Source: REEB95 sp035934235 (GTDB lineage Bacteria > Pseudomonadota > Alphaproteobacteria > ATCC43930 > CGMCC-115725). Taken from it: a stretch of 64,000 bases of DNA. Each line of letters starts with the position of its first letter. Position 1 is the first letter of the stretch. Below the pieces are notes generated by a model. That model made no database searches. It saw only the letters and a list, made by a program, of their open reading frames with translations, and had not been told where the DNA came from. The stretch covers positions 1 to 64,000 of the forward strand of contig DASYYB010000029.1 of the NCBI GenBank assembly GCA_035934235.1. Reading direction: 5' to 3'. This document shows positions 30,041 to 38,312 of the stretch, piece after piece. Position numbers and translations under genes: made by a program.

Positions 30041-30081
30041 CAAAATGCGCATAGAAAAGCGTTTTGTCGCCGCCCGCGAGT

Positions 30082-31068
30082 CTAAAGCAGCGTATCGACG
30101 ACCCGGTCGGGCGGCCGATGGCCGTCGGCGAACGTCTTGATGTTGAGGATGACGCGCTGGCCGGTGTCAACGCGGCCTTCGATGGTCGCCGAGCCCATGT
30201 GCGGCAGGAGCACGACGCGATCGAGCGCCAGCAGCTGGGCGTTGACCAGCGGCTCGCGCTCGAACACGTCGAGACCTGCGCCGGCAATGCCGCGTTCGAC
30301 CAGCAGCCGCGTCAGCGCCTCTTCGTCGATCACCTCGCCACGTGAGGTATTGACCAGGATCGCAGTCGGCCGCAGCAGCTTGAGACGGCGTGCCGACAGC
30401 AGGTGAAAGGTAGCGGGCGTACGCGGACAATTGATCGAGACGATGTCCATGCGCGCCAGCATCGCGTCGAGGCTTTCCCAATAGGTCGCTTCGAGCTCCT
30501 GCTCGAGATCGGGATCGACGCGGTGCCGATTGTGGTAGTGCACCGAAAGTCCGAAGCCGCGCGCGCGCCGCGCCACGGCCGAGCCGATCCGGCCCATGCC
30601 GACGATGCCGAGACGCTTGCCCCACAGCCGGCTACCGAGCATGAACGTCGGGCTCCAGCCGAGCCAATGACCGTCGCGCAGCAGGCGCTCGCCCTCGCTG
30701 ACGCGGCGGGCCACCGCCAGAATCAGCGTCATGGTCATGTCGGCGGTGTCTTCGGTCAGGACGCCCGGCGTGTTGGTGACGATGATGCCCTTGGCCTTGG
30801 CGGCCGCCAGGTCGATGTGATCGACGCCGTTGCTGAACGAGGCGATGAGCTTCAGCCGTTCGCCGCCGGCAGCGATGATTTCGGCATCGATGCGGTCGGT
30901 AACCGTCGGCACCAGCACATCCGCTTCGGCCATCGCGGCTTTCAGCTGATCCGCCGTGAACGGTGCGTCGCTGTCGTTCAGCCGCGCGTCGAACAGCTCC
31001 ATCATCCGGGTTTCGACGACGTCCGGCAGCTTGCGCGTGACCACGACCAGCGGCTTTTTCGCCGACAT
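30082..31068 (-). CDS. D-2-hydroxyacid dehydrogenase (glyoxylate reductase-like)
   Basis: NAD(P)-dependent enzyme of 328 residues, starting MSAKKPLVVVTRKLPDVVE. The coenzyme loop is LGIVGMGRIGSAVARRARGF near residue 155. The catalytic residues are seen as the arginine in NTSRGEVIDEEAL, the glutamate in LDVFEREPLVN and the histidine in LLPHMGSATIE. These match glyoxylate/hydroxypyruvate reductases. An internal ATG gives this start; an in-frame extension of eight residues upstream is less likely. Divergent from an EamA permease gene. Confidence 0.93.
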   Translation of the reverse strand: MSAKKPLVVVTRKLPDVVETRMMELFDARLNDSDAPFTADQLKAAMAEADVLVPTVTDRIDAEIIAAGGERLKLIASFSNGVDHIDLAAAKAKGIIVTNTPGVLTEDTADMTMTLILAVARRVSEGERLLRDGHWLGWSPTFMLGSRLWGKRLGIVGMGRIGSAVARRARGFGLSVHYHNRHRVDPDLEQELEATYWESLDAMLARMDIVSINCPRTPATFHLLSARRLKLLRPTAILVNTSRGEVIDEEALTRLLVERGIAGAGLDVFEREPLVNAQLLALDRVVLLPHMGSATIEGRVDTGQRVILNIKTFADGHRPPDRVVDTLL

Positions 31069-31176
31069 CGGCTTCGCTCTCCCTCGGAGCAAGGCCTAGC
31101 AAGGGCGCTGGCGGGTGTCCAGCCATGCGCGGAGCACCCTTGACCCGGCGCAGCGCCGACAGCGACAAGGGACGCA

Positions 31177-32085
31177 ATGGACCAAACGGGCGAGCGACCG
31201 GCGGCAGTTTTTGCGGCGGCGATGGTGTCGGTCGTGCTGTTCGCACTCAGTGGACCGCTGACCCGGGCGATCGCCGGCGACATCGATCCATTGCTTCTCG
31301 GCATGCGGCCGGCGGCGGCCGCGCTGGTGGCGGTGCCGCTGGCGATCGTGTTGCGGCTGAAGCTGCCGCGCACGCGGCACCAATGGACGCTGCTGGCGCT
31401 GTCGGCAGCCGGCAGCTTTATCGCCTTTCCGCTGTTGTTCACGCTCGGCCAGGCGCAAACCTCGGCGACGCACGGTGCGCTCATTCAGGCGGCGATGCCG
31501 ATCTTCACCGGCCTCACGGCGGCGATCGTCGAGCGGCGGCGGCCCGGCTTCTATTGGTGGATGGGCGCCGCGCTGGCGTTTCTTGGCGAAGGCCTGCTGT
31601 TTGGATTTCGCGCCGACGCCGGCCAAGCGGCCAGCCTCACGGGCGACCTTCTGGTGCTGGCGGCGGCGGCGCTGTCGGCGAGCTCGTACGTCGCGGGCGC
31701 GCGGCTGTCGGCCTATATCGGCGCCCTGCCGGCGACGCTGTGGTGCGTCGGCATCGGCGGTCTGGTGTTGATGCCGTTCGCCGTCGTGCGGATTCCGGTG
31801 GTCGATTGGAGCCATTTCGGCTGGGGCGATTTCATCGCCGTCGCGACCCTCGCCTATGGCCCCAGCCTCATCGCTTTCATCGCGTGGTTTTGGGCGCTGC
31901 GCACCGGCGGTATACAGCGTGTCGCCGTCTTTCAATTTGCCGTGCCGCCGCTGTCGGTGCTGATCGCAATCGTCTTCCTCGGCGAACGTCTGACGCCTTT
32001 GTTGATCGTCGCCTTGGCGTTGGTGCTCGGCGGCATCGCCATCGCGCGCCACCGAGGCTTGACCCGGCCGCGCTCGGCGGGTTAG
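31177..32085 (+). CDS. EamA/DMT family transporter
   Basis: An inner-membrane protein of 302 residues with about ten hydrophobic segments in two homologous halves, typical of the drug/metabolite transporter superfamily. The first half contains VVLFALSGPLTRAIAGD and GLGQAQT-like region TLGQAQTSATHGALIQAAMP; the second ends with a helix-rich FLGERLTPLLIVALALVLGG, the family hallmark. The exported substrate cannot be predicted. The stop is 8 bases before an SH3-domain gene in the same direction. Confidence 0.88.
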   Translation: MDQTGERPAAVFAAAMVSVVLFALSGPLTRAIAGDIDPLLLGMRPAAAALVAVPLAIVLRLKLPRTRHQWTLLALSAAGSFIAFPLLFTLGQAQTSATHGALIQAAMPIFTGLTAAIVERRRPGFYWWMGAALAFLGEGLLFGFRADAGQAASLTGDLLVLAAAALSASSYVAGARLSAYIGALPATLWCVGIGGLVLMPFAVVRIPVVDWSHFGWGDFIAVATLAYGPSLIAFIAWFWALRTGGIQRVAVFQFAVPPLSVLIAIVFLGERLTPLLIVALALVLGGIAIARHRGLTRPRSAG

Positions 32086-32093
32086 ACCGCCGC

Positions 32094-32579
32094 ATGATCC
32101 GCGTCGTCGCTGCCCTGCTGCTGGCTTGCGCGCTCGCGCTGCCAGCCGCCGCCGCGGATAAGCCGCAATATCCGCACTTCATGAGCTTGCGCTCGAACGA
32201 AGTGAACCTGCGCGCCGGTCCGGGCGAGAAATACCCGATCCATTGGGTTTATCGGCGCAAGGGGCTGCCGGTCGAGGTCATCGACAGCTACGACGTGTGG
32301 CGGCATGTGCGCGACTGGCAGGGCACCGAGGGCTGGATTCAAGTTCGCCTGCTGAGCGCGACGCGCACCGTGATCATCAAAGCCGATACGCGCACGATCT
32401 ATCAGGAGCCGGCCCGCGATTCACCGGCCTTGGCCAAGCTCGAACCCGGCGTCATCGCCACCCTGCTCGAGTGCCGCAACGCCTGGTGCCGGGTCGAAAC
32501 CCGCGGCCGGCGCGTCGTCCGCGGCTGGCTGCTGCGCAGCGAGATCTGGGGCGTCACGCCCGACGAGACCATCGAGTAG
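32094..32579 (+). CDS. Secreted SH3-like domain protein
   Basis: A protein of 161 residues with a signal peptide (MIRVVAALLLACALALPAAA, cleavage near AAA). Bacterial SH3 features are the segment SNEVNLRAGPGEKYPIHWVY, DVWRHVRDWQGTEGWIQVRL, and a second repeat-like region through IYQEPARDSPALAKLEPGVI to GWLLRSEIWGV. Such proteins are periplasmic and commonly bind cell wall or protein partners. Two tandem SH3b units of about 60 residues seem likely. It is separated from the preceding transporter by 8 bases. Confidence 0.88.
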   Translation: MIRVVAALLLACALALPAAAADKPQYPHFMSLRSNEVNLRAGPGEKYPIHWVYRRKGLPVEVIDSYDVWRHVRDWQGTEGWIQVRLLSATRTVIIKADTRTIYQEPARDSPALAKLEPGVIATLLECRNAWCRVETRGRRVVRGWLLRSEIWGVTPDETIE

Positions 32580-32623
32580 CGGCGTTGCGCCGGCCGACGC
32601 CGACGTGAAGCTGTTGGCGCGCC

Positions 32624-33214
32624 TCAGGCCAGATCGGCCGCCAGCGTCTGGCGCACCGCGTCGCTCAGCACCGCGATGTGGTGATAGTTCGGATGCTCGA
32701 TGCCGACTTCGACGCGCGTGCCCGCTGCGCGGAACTTGTCCTTCTGCACCCGGTTGAATGGAAAGCGCATGAACTGAACCGACGAGGCCTTGCCCTCGGG
32801 CGAGGTGTTCTCGCGCGTCGGATCGGCGGCGCCGACGACCTTCTCGCCGGCGACGGCGATGTACATCCGGTGCTCAACGCCACCGAGCTGGCCGAGGACC
32901 CGCGCCCGCTGCACCGGGTCGTCGATCTCGAACATCACCGTCGCGATCAGCTCGTCGCCCTTGGGGATGAGCGGATTGTAGGCGGCGAGTTCGTCGGCGA
33001 TCTGCGCCTCGCCACCGCGCTCGACCGCGAGCATTTCGTGCACCTGGTGCCACATGGTGTCGAAATTCTCGAAATAGAACGTCGCCAGCGGGCCGACCTC
33101 GACGCGGCGGTTCTGTTTCAGCGCGGTGATCCGTTGGCGGTGGGCGCGTCGGTCGCGCTCGTACTGGTCGAGCGGCAGGATGTCGGCGCGGGTAAGTTCG
33201 CGGAACTGCGTCAT
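32624..33214 (-). CDS. DUF3501 family protein
   Basis: A protein of 196 residues that I assign to DUF3501 from MTQFRELTRADILPLDQYER, RRVEVGPLATFYFENFDTMW and GGVEHRMYIAVAGEKVVGAA. The function is unknown. In alphaproteobacteria the family is regularly encoded with a rubrerythrin and a heterodisulfide reductase-type Fe-S protein, as here, which suggests a role in a shared redox or peroxide-related process. Its ATG overlaps the stop of the Fe-S gene as ATGA at 33211-33214. It has no signal peptide or membrane segment. Confidence 0.87.
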   Translation of the reverse strand: MTQFRELTRADILPLDQYERDRRAHRQRITALKQNRRVEVGPLATFYFENFDTMWHQVHEMLAVERGGEAQIADELAAYNPLIPKGDELIATVMFEIDDPVQRARVLGQLGGVEHRMYIAVAGEKVVGAADPTRENTSPEGKASSVQFMRFPFNRVQKDKFRAAGTRVEVGIEHPNYHHIAVLSDAVRQTLAADLA

Positions 33215-34566
33215 GCGGATTTCTCCTCCGGCAGCACGCCATAGGCGAGCGCCAGCAGCTCGATCGGGTGATAGGTCTCGGCCGGCGCTTTGCCCTCGTC
33301 GCCGAGCATCGCCATGCCCTGGCGGATATGCGTCGCCGCCAGCGGGCATTCCGACGCGAGATAGGCCTTGTCCGCCTTGGCGGCGGCGCGCGCCACCGGC
33401 TTGCCGACCTTGATCGCGGTGTCGAAATTTTCCTTCATCACGCCCCACGAGCCGCCGTGGCCGGAACAGCGTTCGATCACGGTGAGCTCGGTTGTCGGCA
33501 CCAGACGCAGCATCTCGGCGGCCTTCTGGCCCATATTCTGCGCCCGCGCGTGACAGGCGATGTGGACGGCGACGCCGCCGGCGAGCGGCGACAGGCCGCC
33601 GGCCAAACCTTCCTTCTTGGCGATCGCCACCAGATATTCGCTGGCGTCGAACGTCGCACGCGCCAACAGTTTCACGTCGGCGTCGTCCGGCAACAGCAGC
33701 GGCCACTCGAACTTCAGCATCAGCGCGCAGGACGGGACCGGCGCTACCACGTCGTAGCCTTGCTCGATCCTGGGTCGCAGTGCCTGAGCAACCTGTTTCG
33801 CAGTCGCCGCGACGCGCGCGACGTCGCCGCGTTCGAATTGCGGCATGCCGCAGCAGCCTGGATAGGCGACCTCGGTCGCGACGCCGTTTTTCGCCAGCAC
33901 GGCGCGCAGCGCCTCGCCGATGCGCGGATGGTGATAATTGACGAAACAGGTGGCGTAGATCAGCGCCTTGCGGCCATAGGCCGGCGCGTCGCGATCGATG
34001 GTCGGCGCATGATTCCGCGCGCGCACGACGAAGGTGCGGCCGGCGAATTTCGGCAGGTCGGCGCGGCGATCGACGCCTGCCGTCTTTTCCATCACCGGAC
34101 GCGTCAAGCGGTTGCCGGTGGCGGTCGCCCAGTTGGCAAGCGGCGCCGCGGCGCCGCCAAGGCGGCCGTTGCGATCGGTCTCGGCAAGCTGCCGCTGCGC
34201 GAAGTCGCCGCCATTCTGCTTCAGCTGCGCGGCGCGGTAGCGCAGCATGGTGTGCGGAAAATCGAGATTGAACTCGTGTGGCGGCACGTAGGGACACTTG
34301 GTCATGAAGCACAGGTCGCAGAGCGTGCAGGCTTCAGCGACGTGGGCGTAGTCCTTGCGGTCGACGCCTTCGAGCTCGTTCGGGCTGGCGTCGATCAGAT
34401 CGAACAGCCGCGGAAAGCTGTCGCACAAATTGAAGCAGCGGCGGCAGCCATGACAGATCTCGAAGATGCGATGCATCTCCGCTTCGACCTTGGCCGGGTC
34501 GTAGAAATCAGCGTCCTGCCACGGAATCGCGTGCCGCGTCGGCGCTTCGAGGCTGCCTTCCCGCAT
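33211..34566 (-). CDS. Heterodisulfide reductase-related iron-sulfur protein (GlpC/CCG type)
   Basis: A cytoplasmic protein of 451 residues. The N-terminal half carries two [4Fe-4S] motifs, ICHGCRRCFNLCDSFP near residue 37 and CTLCDLCFMTKCPYVPP near residue 80. The C-terminal half has CCG-type domains: YATCFVNYHHPRIGE to YPGCCGMPQF, and HIACHARAQNM to RCSGHGGSWG; the final motif reads CSG instead of CCG. The architecture resembles GlpC and the Fe-S subunit of glycolate oxidase, passing electrons between partners. It stands between rubrerythrin (69 bases upstream) and the DUF3501 gene. Confidence 0.92.
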   Translation of the reverse strand: MREGSLEAPTRHAIPWQDADFYDPAKVEAEMHRIFEICHGCRRCFNLCDSFPRLFDLIDASPNELEGVDRKDYAHVAEACTLCDLCFMTKCPYVPPHEFNLDFPHTMLRYRAAQLKQNGGDFAQRQLAETDRNGRLGGAAAPLANWATATGNRLTRPVMEKTAGVDRRADLPKFAGRTFVVRARNHAPTIDRDAPAYGRKALIYATCFVNYHHPRIGEALRAVLAKNGVATEVAYPGCCGMPQFERGDVARVAATAKQVAQALRPRIEQGYDVVAPVPSCALMLKFEWPLLLPDDADVKLLARATFDASEYLVAIAKKEGLAGGLSPLAGGVAVHIACHARAQNMGQKAAEMLRLVPTTELTVIERCSGHGGSWGVMKENFDTAIKVGKPVARAAAKADKAYLASECPLAATHIRQGMAMLGDEGKAPAETYHPIELLALAYGVLPEEKSA

Positions 34567-34635
34567 GGAAGATTCCCGCTGAGAAAACGGCGGGGAGCGC
34601 CGCAGCGCTCCCCGTAACGAACGTCCGGGCTTGGA

Positions 34636-35052
34636 TCAGCCCATCGTATCGAGCGCCTTCTGGAAGCGGCCGGCGTGCGACTTTTCGGCCTTGGCGAGTG
34701 TCTCGAACCAGTCGGCGATCTCGGCAAAGCCTTCTTGCCGGGCGGTTTTGGCCATACCCGGATACATGTCGGTGTATTCGTGGGTCTCGCCGGCGATCGC
34801 GGCCGCGAGATTCTTCTTGGTGTCGCCGATCGGCTTGCCGGTCGCCGGGTCGCCGACCTCTTCGAGAAACTCGAGATGGCCGTGCGCGTGGCCGGTCTCG
34901 CCTTCCGCCGTCGAGCGGAACACGGTCGAGACGTCGTTATGGCCCTCGACGTCGGCTTTTTGAGCGAAATAGAGATAGCGGCGATTGGCCTGGCTTTCGC
35001 CGGCGAATGCGTCCTTCAGGTTCTGCTCGGTCTTCGAGCCTTTCAACGCCAT
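34636..35052 (-). CDS. Rubrerythrin-type diiron protein without rubredoxin domain
   Basis: A ferritin-like protein of 138 residues starting MALKGSKTEQNLKDAFAGES. The diiron ligands are seen in FAGESQANRRYLYFAQKAD, AEGETGHAHGHLEFLEEVG, AIAGETHEYTDMYPGMAKTA and AKAEKSHAGRFQKALD. The C-terminal rubredoxin CxxC motifs of classical rubrerythrin are missing (short erythrin-type). Such proteins reduce hydrogen peroxide; without rubredoxin they need an outside electron donor. The downstream Fe-S protein is a candidate donor. An Irr gene lies upstream and an Irr-box-like site is in the promoter region. Confidence 0.93.
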   Translation of the reverse strand: MALKGSKTEQNLKDAFAGESQANRRYLYFAQKADVEGHNDVSTVFRSTAEGETGHAHGHLEFLEEVGDPATGKPIGDTKKNLAAAIAGETHEYTDMYPGMAKTARQEGFAEIADWFETLAKAEKSHAGRFQKALDTMG

Positions 35053-35120
35053 GAGAAACCTCCTCGGGGTTTGGAAATCGGTCGGCCGACGACGATGACG
35101 ATCGCGTCCGCCACGCGTTC

Positions 35121-35169
35121 TATATGAACCTGCGGAAACCCCAAGTCAATAGTCTAGAATGACTATAAT
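35121..35169 (-). promoter_or_regulatory. Promoter of rubrerythrin with Irr-box-like element
   Basis: On the minus strand TTGACT (35149-35144) and CATATA (35126-35121) are 17 bases apart, a sigma-70-like promoter about 70 bases before rubrerythrin. Immediately upstream, 35153-35169 matches the iron control element form (TTTAGAA, three bases, TTCTAAA) at 10 of 14 positions. It overlaps a perfect small palindrome, TAGTC at 35150-35154 and GACTA at 35161-35165. The site just upstream of the -35 box would suit activation better than blockage. Confidence 0.45.
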
Positions 35170-35207
35170 TTATAGGGTAAGCGGCAGGCCTGTATGAGGA
35201 AAATTGT

Positions 35208-35660
35208 CTACTGCCGCGCCTTTGGAGCGGCTTTTTCGACCCGAACCACGACGTCGACGCGACGGATCGAGCCGCCGTCCGGCGGCGGCGGGACGTTGCT
35301 GACAGCAATGCTGTCGCCCGGAATGTCGCGCAGCGTGCCGCTGTCTTCATAGAAGAAATGGTGATGATCGCTGACGTTGGTGTCGAAATAGGAGCGACCG
35401 GGATTGATCACCACCTCGCGTAGCAGCCCGGCGGCGACGAACTGATGCAGTGTGTTGTAGACCGTGGCCAGCGAAACCGGCACCTGCGCCGCCAGCGCCT
35501 CGCCATGCAGCTCCTCGGCCGCAACGTGGCGGTCGCCCTTTTCGAACAGCAGCCGCGCCAAAGCCAGCCGCTGCCGGGTCGGCCGTAGCCGCGCGGCGCG
35601 GAGCAATTCGAGCGCGTTGGCAAAAGGACGGGTCACGACAGGTATATGGGGTGAGGCCAA
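35208..35660 (-). CDS. irr: Fur superfamily iron response regulator Irr
   Basis: A protein of up to 150 residues. Irr hallmarks are LRAARLRPTRQRLALARLLF, PVSLATVYNTLHQFVAAGLLREVV, YFDTNVSDHHHFFYEDSG with the HHH motif involved in haem/metal sensing, and SIRRVDVVVRVEKA. Irr controls haem and iron genes in response to haem status in alphaproteobacteria. The start is unclear: TTG at 35660 gives the full length, GTG at 35636 is an alternative, and neither has a good Shine-Dalgarno sequence. It is followed by rubrerythrin on the same strand after 155 bases. Confidence 0.9.
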   Translation of the reverse strand: MASPHIPVVTRPFANALELLRAARLRPTRQRLALARLLFEKGDRHVAAEELHGEALAAQVPVSLATVYNTLHQFVAAGLLREVVINPGRSYFDTNVSDHHHFFYEDSGTLRDIPGDSIAVSNVPPPPDGGSIRRVDVVVRVEKAAPKARQ

Positions 35661-35673
35661 CCAGAAAGATAGA

Positions 35674-35702
35674 GGGGCTCTAAATTACCGCAGAATAGCC
35701 CC
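35674..35702 (-). terminator. Possible terminator after the histidine kinase gene
   Basis: GGGGCT at 35674-35679 pairs with AGCCCC at 35697-35702. On the minus strand this stem follows the kinase stop (35729) by 26 bases and is followed by a T-rich stretch (TCTATCTTTCT). The loop is 17 bases, long for an efficient terminator, so confidence is modest. Confidence 0.35.
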
Positions 35703-35728
35703 TTGGCAAAGGAGAGAATCGGGCTCGG

Positions 35729-37036
35729 TCAGGCCGACCGTCGAGCCGAACGGCTGACCCGCTCGGGTGGCAGCGTGACCGAGACGGTCGTACCGCTGCC
35801 CACCGTGCTTTCGATTTGCAGGCGACCGCCGTGCAGTTCGGCGAGGCGCTGGGACAGCGGCAGGCCGAGGCCGACGCCGCCGTGCGCACGCGACAAGGTC
35901 AACTCGACCTGTCCGAATGGCGTCAGCGCCAAGGGAATGTTCTGCGGCGCGATGCCGACGCCGGTGTCAGCCACCGACACCATGATCCCGCCATCGGCGG
36001 TCATCTTGGCGTCGACGTCGATGCAGCCGCCCGAAGGCGTGAACTTGATCGCGTTGCTGATCAGGTTGAGCAACACCTGGCGCAACACGCGGCGCTCGCA
36101 GAACACCGACGGCAGGCCGGCGGCTGCGGCATGCAGCGTCAAGCCAGCCTCGCGCGCCCGGGCGCGGACCATGTGCAGGACGCCTTCGATGAGCTCACCG
36201 AGGTCGGTCCACTCGGCGTCGAGCTTGAACTTGCCCGACTCGATTTTCGACATGTCGAGAATGTCGTTGATGATCTCGAGCAGGTGCTTGCCGGCATTAT
36301 GAATGTCGCGCGCGTAATCGAGATAGCGATGGTCGCCGAGCGGCCCCATCATTTGGCTCTGGATGACTTCGGAAAAGCCGATGATCGCGTTGAGCGGCGT
36401 CCGCAACTCATGGCTCATATTGGCGAGGAAAAGCGATTTGCTCCGGTTGGCGGATTCGGCCGCGTCCTTGGCGCGGCGCAGCTCGCCCTCGGCGCGCCGG
36501 TTCTCGGTGATGTCGACATAGACGCCGACGATGCCACCTTCACTGGTCTTCGCCTCCCAGATCCGGATGTGCCGGCCGCCGCCAACGATGATCTCGAAGG
36601 GATCCGCGGGGTTGCGGTGGCGCGCGAGCCGCTCGGTGACCCAGTCGCGGGGCGGTTCATCGCCGCCGAAGGCGCCGCAATGCGGACCCATCTGAACGAT
36701 GCAGTCGGTAAACCTGACGCCCGGCCGGAGCAGCTCGGCGGTCTCGGGCAGAATCTCGCGCAACAGGGCATTACACAGCACCAGCTGGTCGTCGCTGTCC
36801 CAGATCGCGAAGCCGGCGCCCATTTGAGTGATCGCATCGCGCAGGCGCGACAGACCGGCGTTGATGCGTCCGTACTCCTCACGCATGATTTCGTGCGTAT
36901 GGGCGAGAACGCGACGCTGGCGGTCGAACTCGACATAGGCGGCGTCGACCAGGCTCAACAGCGTTTCGAGATCGGTCTCGCCGTCGGGCGAGTCGGCGCG
37001 CGCCCGGGTGAGCTGGCGTTCGAGCATGCGATGCAT
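35729..37036 (-). CDS. PAS-domain hybrid-less sensor histidine kinase, partner of FIST protein
   Basis: A cytoplasmic histidine kinase of 435 residues without membrane segments. An N-terminal helical region (about 1-65) is followed by a PAS domain (about 66-180, containing MGAGFAIWDSDDQLVLCN and the PAC end GVYVDITENRRAEGEL). The phosphoacceptor is H209 in FLANMSHELRTPLNAIIGF. The ATPase domain has NLISNAIKFTPSGG, VSVADTGVGIAP and GVGLGLPLSQRLAELHGG. There is no receiver domain. It starts 1 base after the stop of the FIST-domain gene, the same arrangement as the NosP/NahK pair of Pseudomonas. No response regulator is nearby. Confidence 0.93.
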   Translation of the reverse strand: MHRMLERQLTRARADSPDGETDLETLLSLVDAAYVEFDRQRRVLAHTHEIMREEYGRINAGLSRLRDAITQMGAGFAIWDSDDQLVLCNALLREILPETAELLRPGVRFTDCIVQMGPHCGAFGGDEPPRDWVTERLARHRNPADPFEIIVGGGRHIRIWEAKTSEGGIVGVYVDITENRRAEGELRRAKDAAESANRSKSLFLANMSHELRTPLNAIIGFSEVIQSQMMGPLGDHRYLDYARDIHNAGKHLLEIINDILDMSKIESGKFKLDAEWTDLGELIEGVLHMVRARAREAGLTLHAAAAGLPSVFCERRVLRQVLLNLISNAIKFTPSGGCIDVDAKMTADGGIMVSVADTGVGIAPQNIPLALTPFGQVELTLSRAHGGVGLGLPLSQRLAELHGGRLQIESTVGSGTTVSVTLPPERVSRSARRSA

Positions 37037-37037
37037 G

Positions 37038-38165
37038 TCAGGCCTCGGCGATCGTGGTGATCGTCATGGTCTGGTTGTGCAAGTCACAAAACGGCGAGTT
37101 TTCGAGCGGTGCGATTTCGCCGTAGGAGTAGAAGCCGGTCAGCCGGCAGGCGGCGCCCAAAACGCCGCGCACCGCTTCGACTTCGTCGGCAATCTGCTGG
37201 CCCAGCAGCAACTTGCGGCCGATGCAACTGACGAGGATCGCCAGCCGCGCGTCTGGAATGGCGGCGCGCGCCGCCGCGCGACCGGCGCCGGCGATCAAAT
37301 TCTCGAAATGGCCAAGCATCAGCTGGGCGACATAGCCTTCGGGCACCGAGCCGGCGTACATCATCGCGCCCTCGGCATCGTCGACGCCGATCACGGTGCG
37401 AACGAGCGCCGCTTCGGGCTTGCCCGGCGGATGGATGCGCAACGGACAGAGCAGTGCGCTGGCCGGCAGGTTGTCGGCCTCGGGGCCGAGATAGTTGCGG
37501 TACAGCGCGAGCGCCGGCTGATCGTCGAGTTCGTATAGCACGGTGCCGCGGGCACGGGTGATGACCCGCTCGGGGCCGACCGTATCCCAGCCGCCGAAGC
37601 TGCCGAATCCGAGGCAAATCTCGTCGCCGTAGAAGCCGGCGGCGGCCAGTCGGCCGGGCACCGGATTGGCGTTCAAGCCGACACGCGTCGAGACGAACCG
37701 CGCGCCGTCGCCGGCGAGGCCGCCGGTCACGGTGATGTCCGGGCCGAAAACGTTCTGCATGCCGGCCACCAACTCGGTGCCGTTGACGTGCGTGCCGTCC
37801 GACAAAACGAAGACGCCGCGCAAGCCGGCGCGCGGCAAACTGGCGGCCAGCCGCCGGCCGGCCGCTTCGGAGCCGCCTTCGCCTTCGACCGTCGCCTCGG
37901 CGAAGGCCAAACGCGTGTGCGCGAATTCGATGGCGGTAGCGACGACGGTATCGTCGAACACGTCGACGCCGGCGATCTCGCCGCCGGTCGTACAGCCGAG
38001 GATGGCGGCACCGGGATAACGCGCGCGAAGCTCGGCGAAGCGCTTACCGTCGTCGAGCGTGCCGGGCGCCGCGAAAAACAGCACCAGCGCCGGTGCGAGC
38101 GCGCCGTCAGAGGCGGCGACACGCCAGCCAGCGCCTGCTCGCCAAACCTGTTGTTCGATCCGCAT
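37038..38165 (-). CDS. FIST N- and C-domain signal sensor protein (NosP-like)
   Basis: A protein of 375 residues starting MRIEQQVWRAGAGWRVAASD. The FIST_N domain contains the segment ILGCTTGGEIAGVDVFDDTV and VTGGLAGDGARFVSTRV; the FIST_C domain has YRNYLGPEADNLPASAL, FENLIAGAGRAAARAA, VSCIGRKLLLGQQIADEVEA and LTGFYSYGEIAPLENS. FIST proteins are intracellular sensors; NosP binds haem and senses nitric oxide. Histidines that could ligate haem are present but I cannot assign a ligand. The next gene, 1 base away, is a soluble histidine kinase that it may regulate. Confidence 0.92.
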   Translation of the reverse strand: MRIEQQVWRAGAGWRVAASDGALAPALVLFFAAPGTLDDGKRFAELRARYPGAAILGCTTGGEIAGVDVFDDTVVATAIEFAHTRLAFAEATVEGEGGSEAAGRRLAASLPRAGLRGVFVLSDGTHVNGTELVAGMQNVFGPDITVTGGLAGDGARFVSTRVGLNANPVPGRLAAAGFYGDEICLGFGSFGGWDTVGPERVITRARGTVLYELDDQPALALYRNYLGPEADNLPASALLCPLRIHPPGKPEAALVRTVIGVDDAEGAMMYAGSVPEGYVAQLMLGHFENLIAGAGRAAARAAIPDARLAILVSCIGRKLLLGQQIADEVEAVRGVLGAACRLTGFYSYGEIAPLENSPFCDLHNQTMTITTIAEA

Positions 38166-38312
38166 CGTGCACGTTCCGCATCGGGACCGGACCAATCCGA
38201 CGCGATCAAGTGATACCCGCGGGCTTAAGAAACCCGTAATGGCCGGAACAAATCACCGGCGTTTAGAGAAAATTTGACCGACATTGCGCGCAGCGCCGCG
38301 GCGGCGGCCGGA

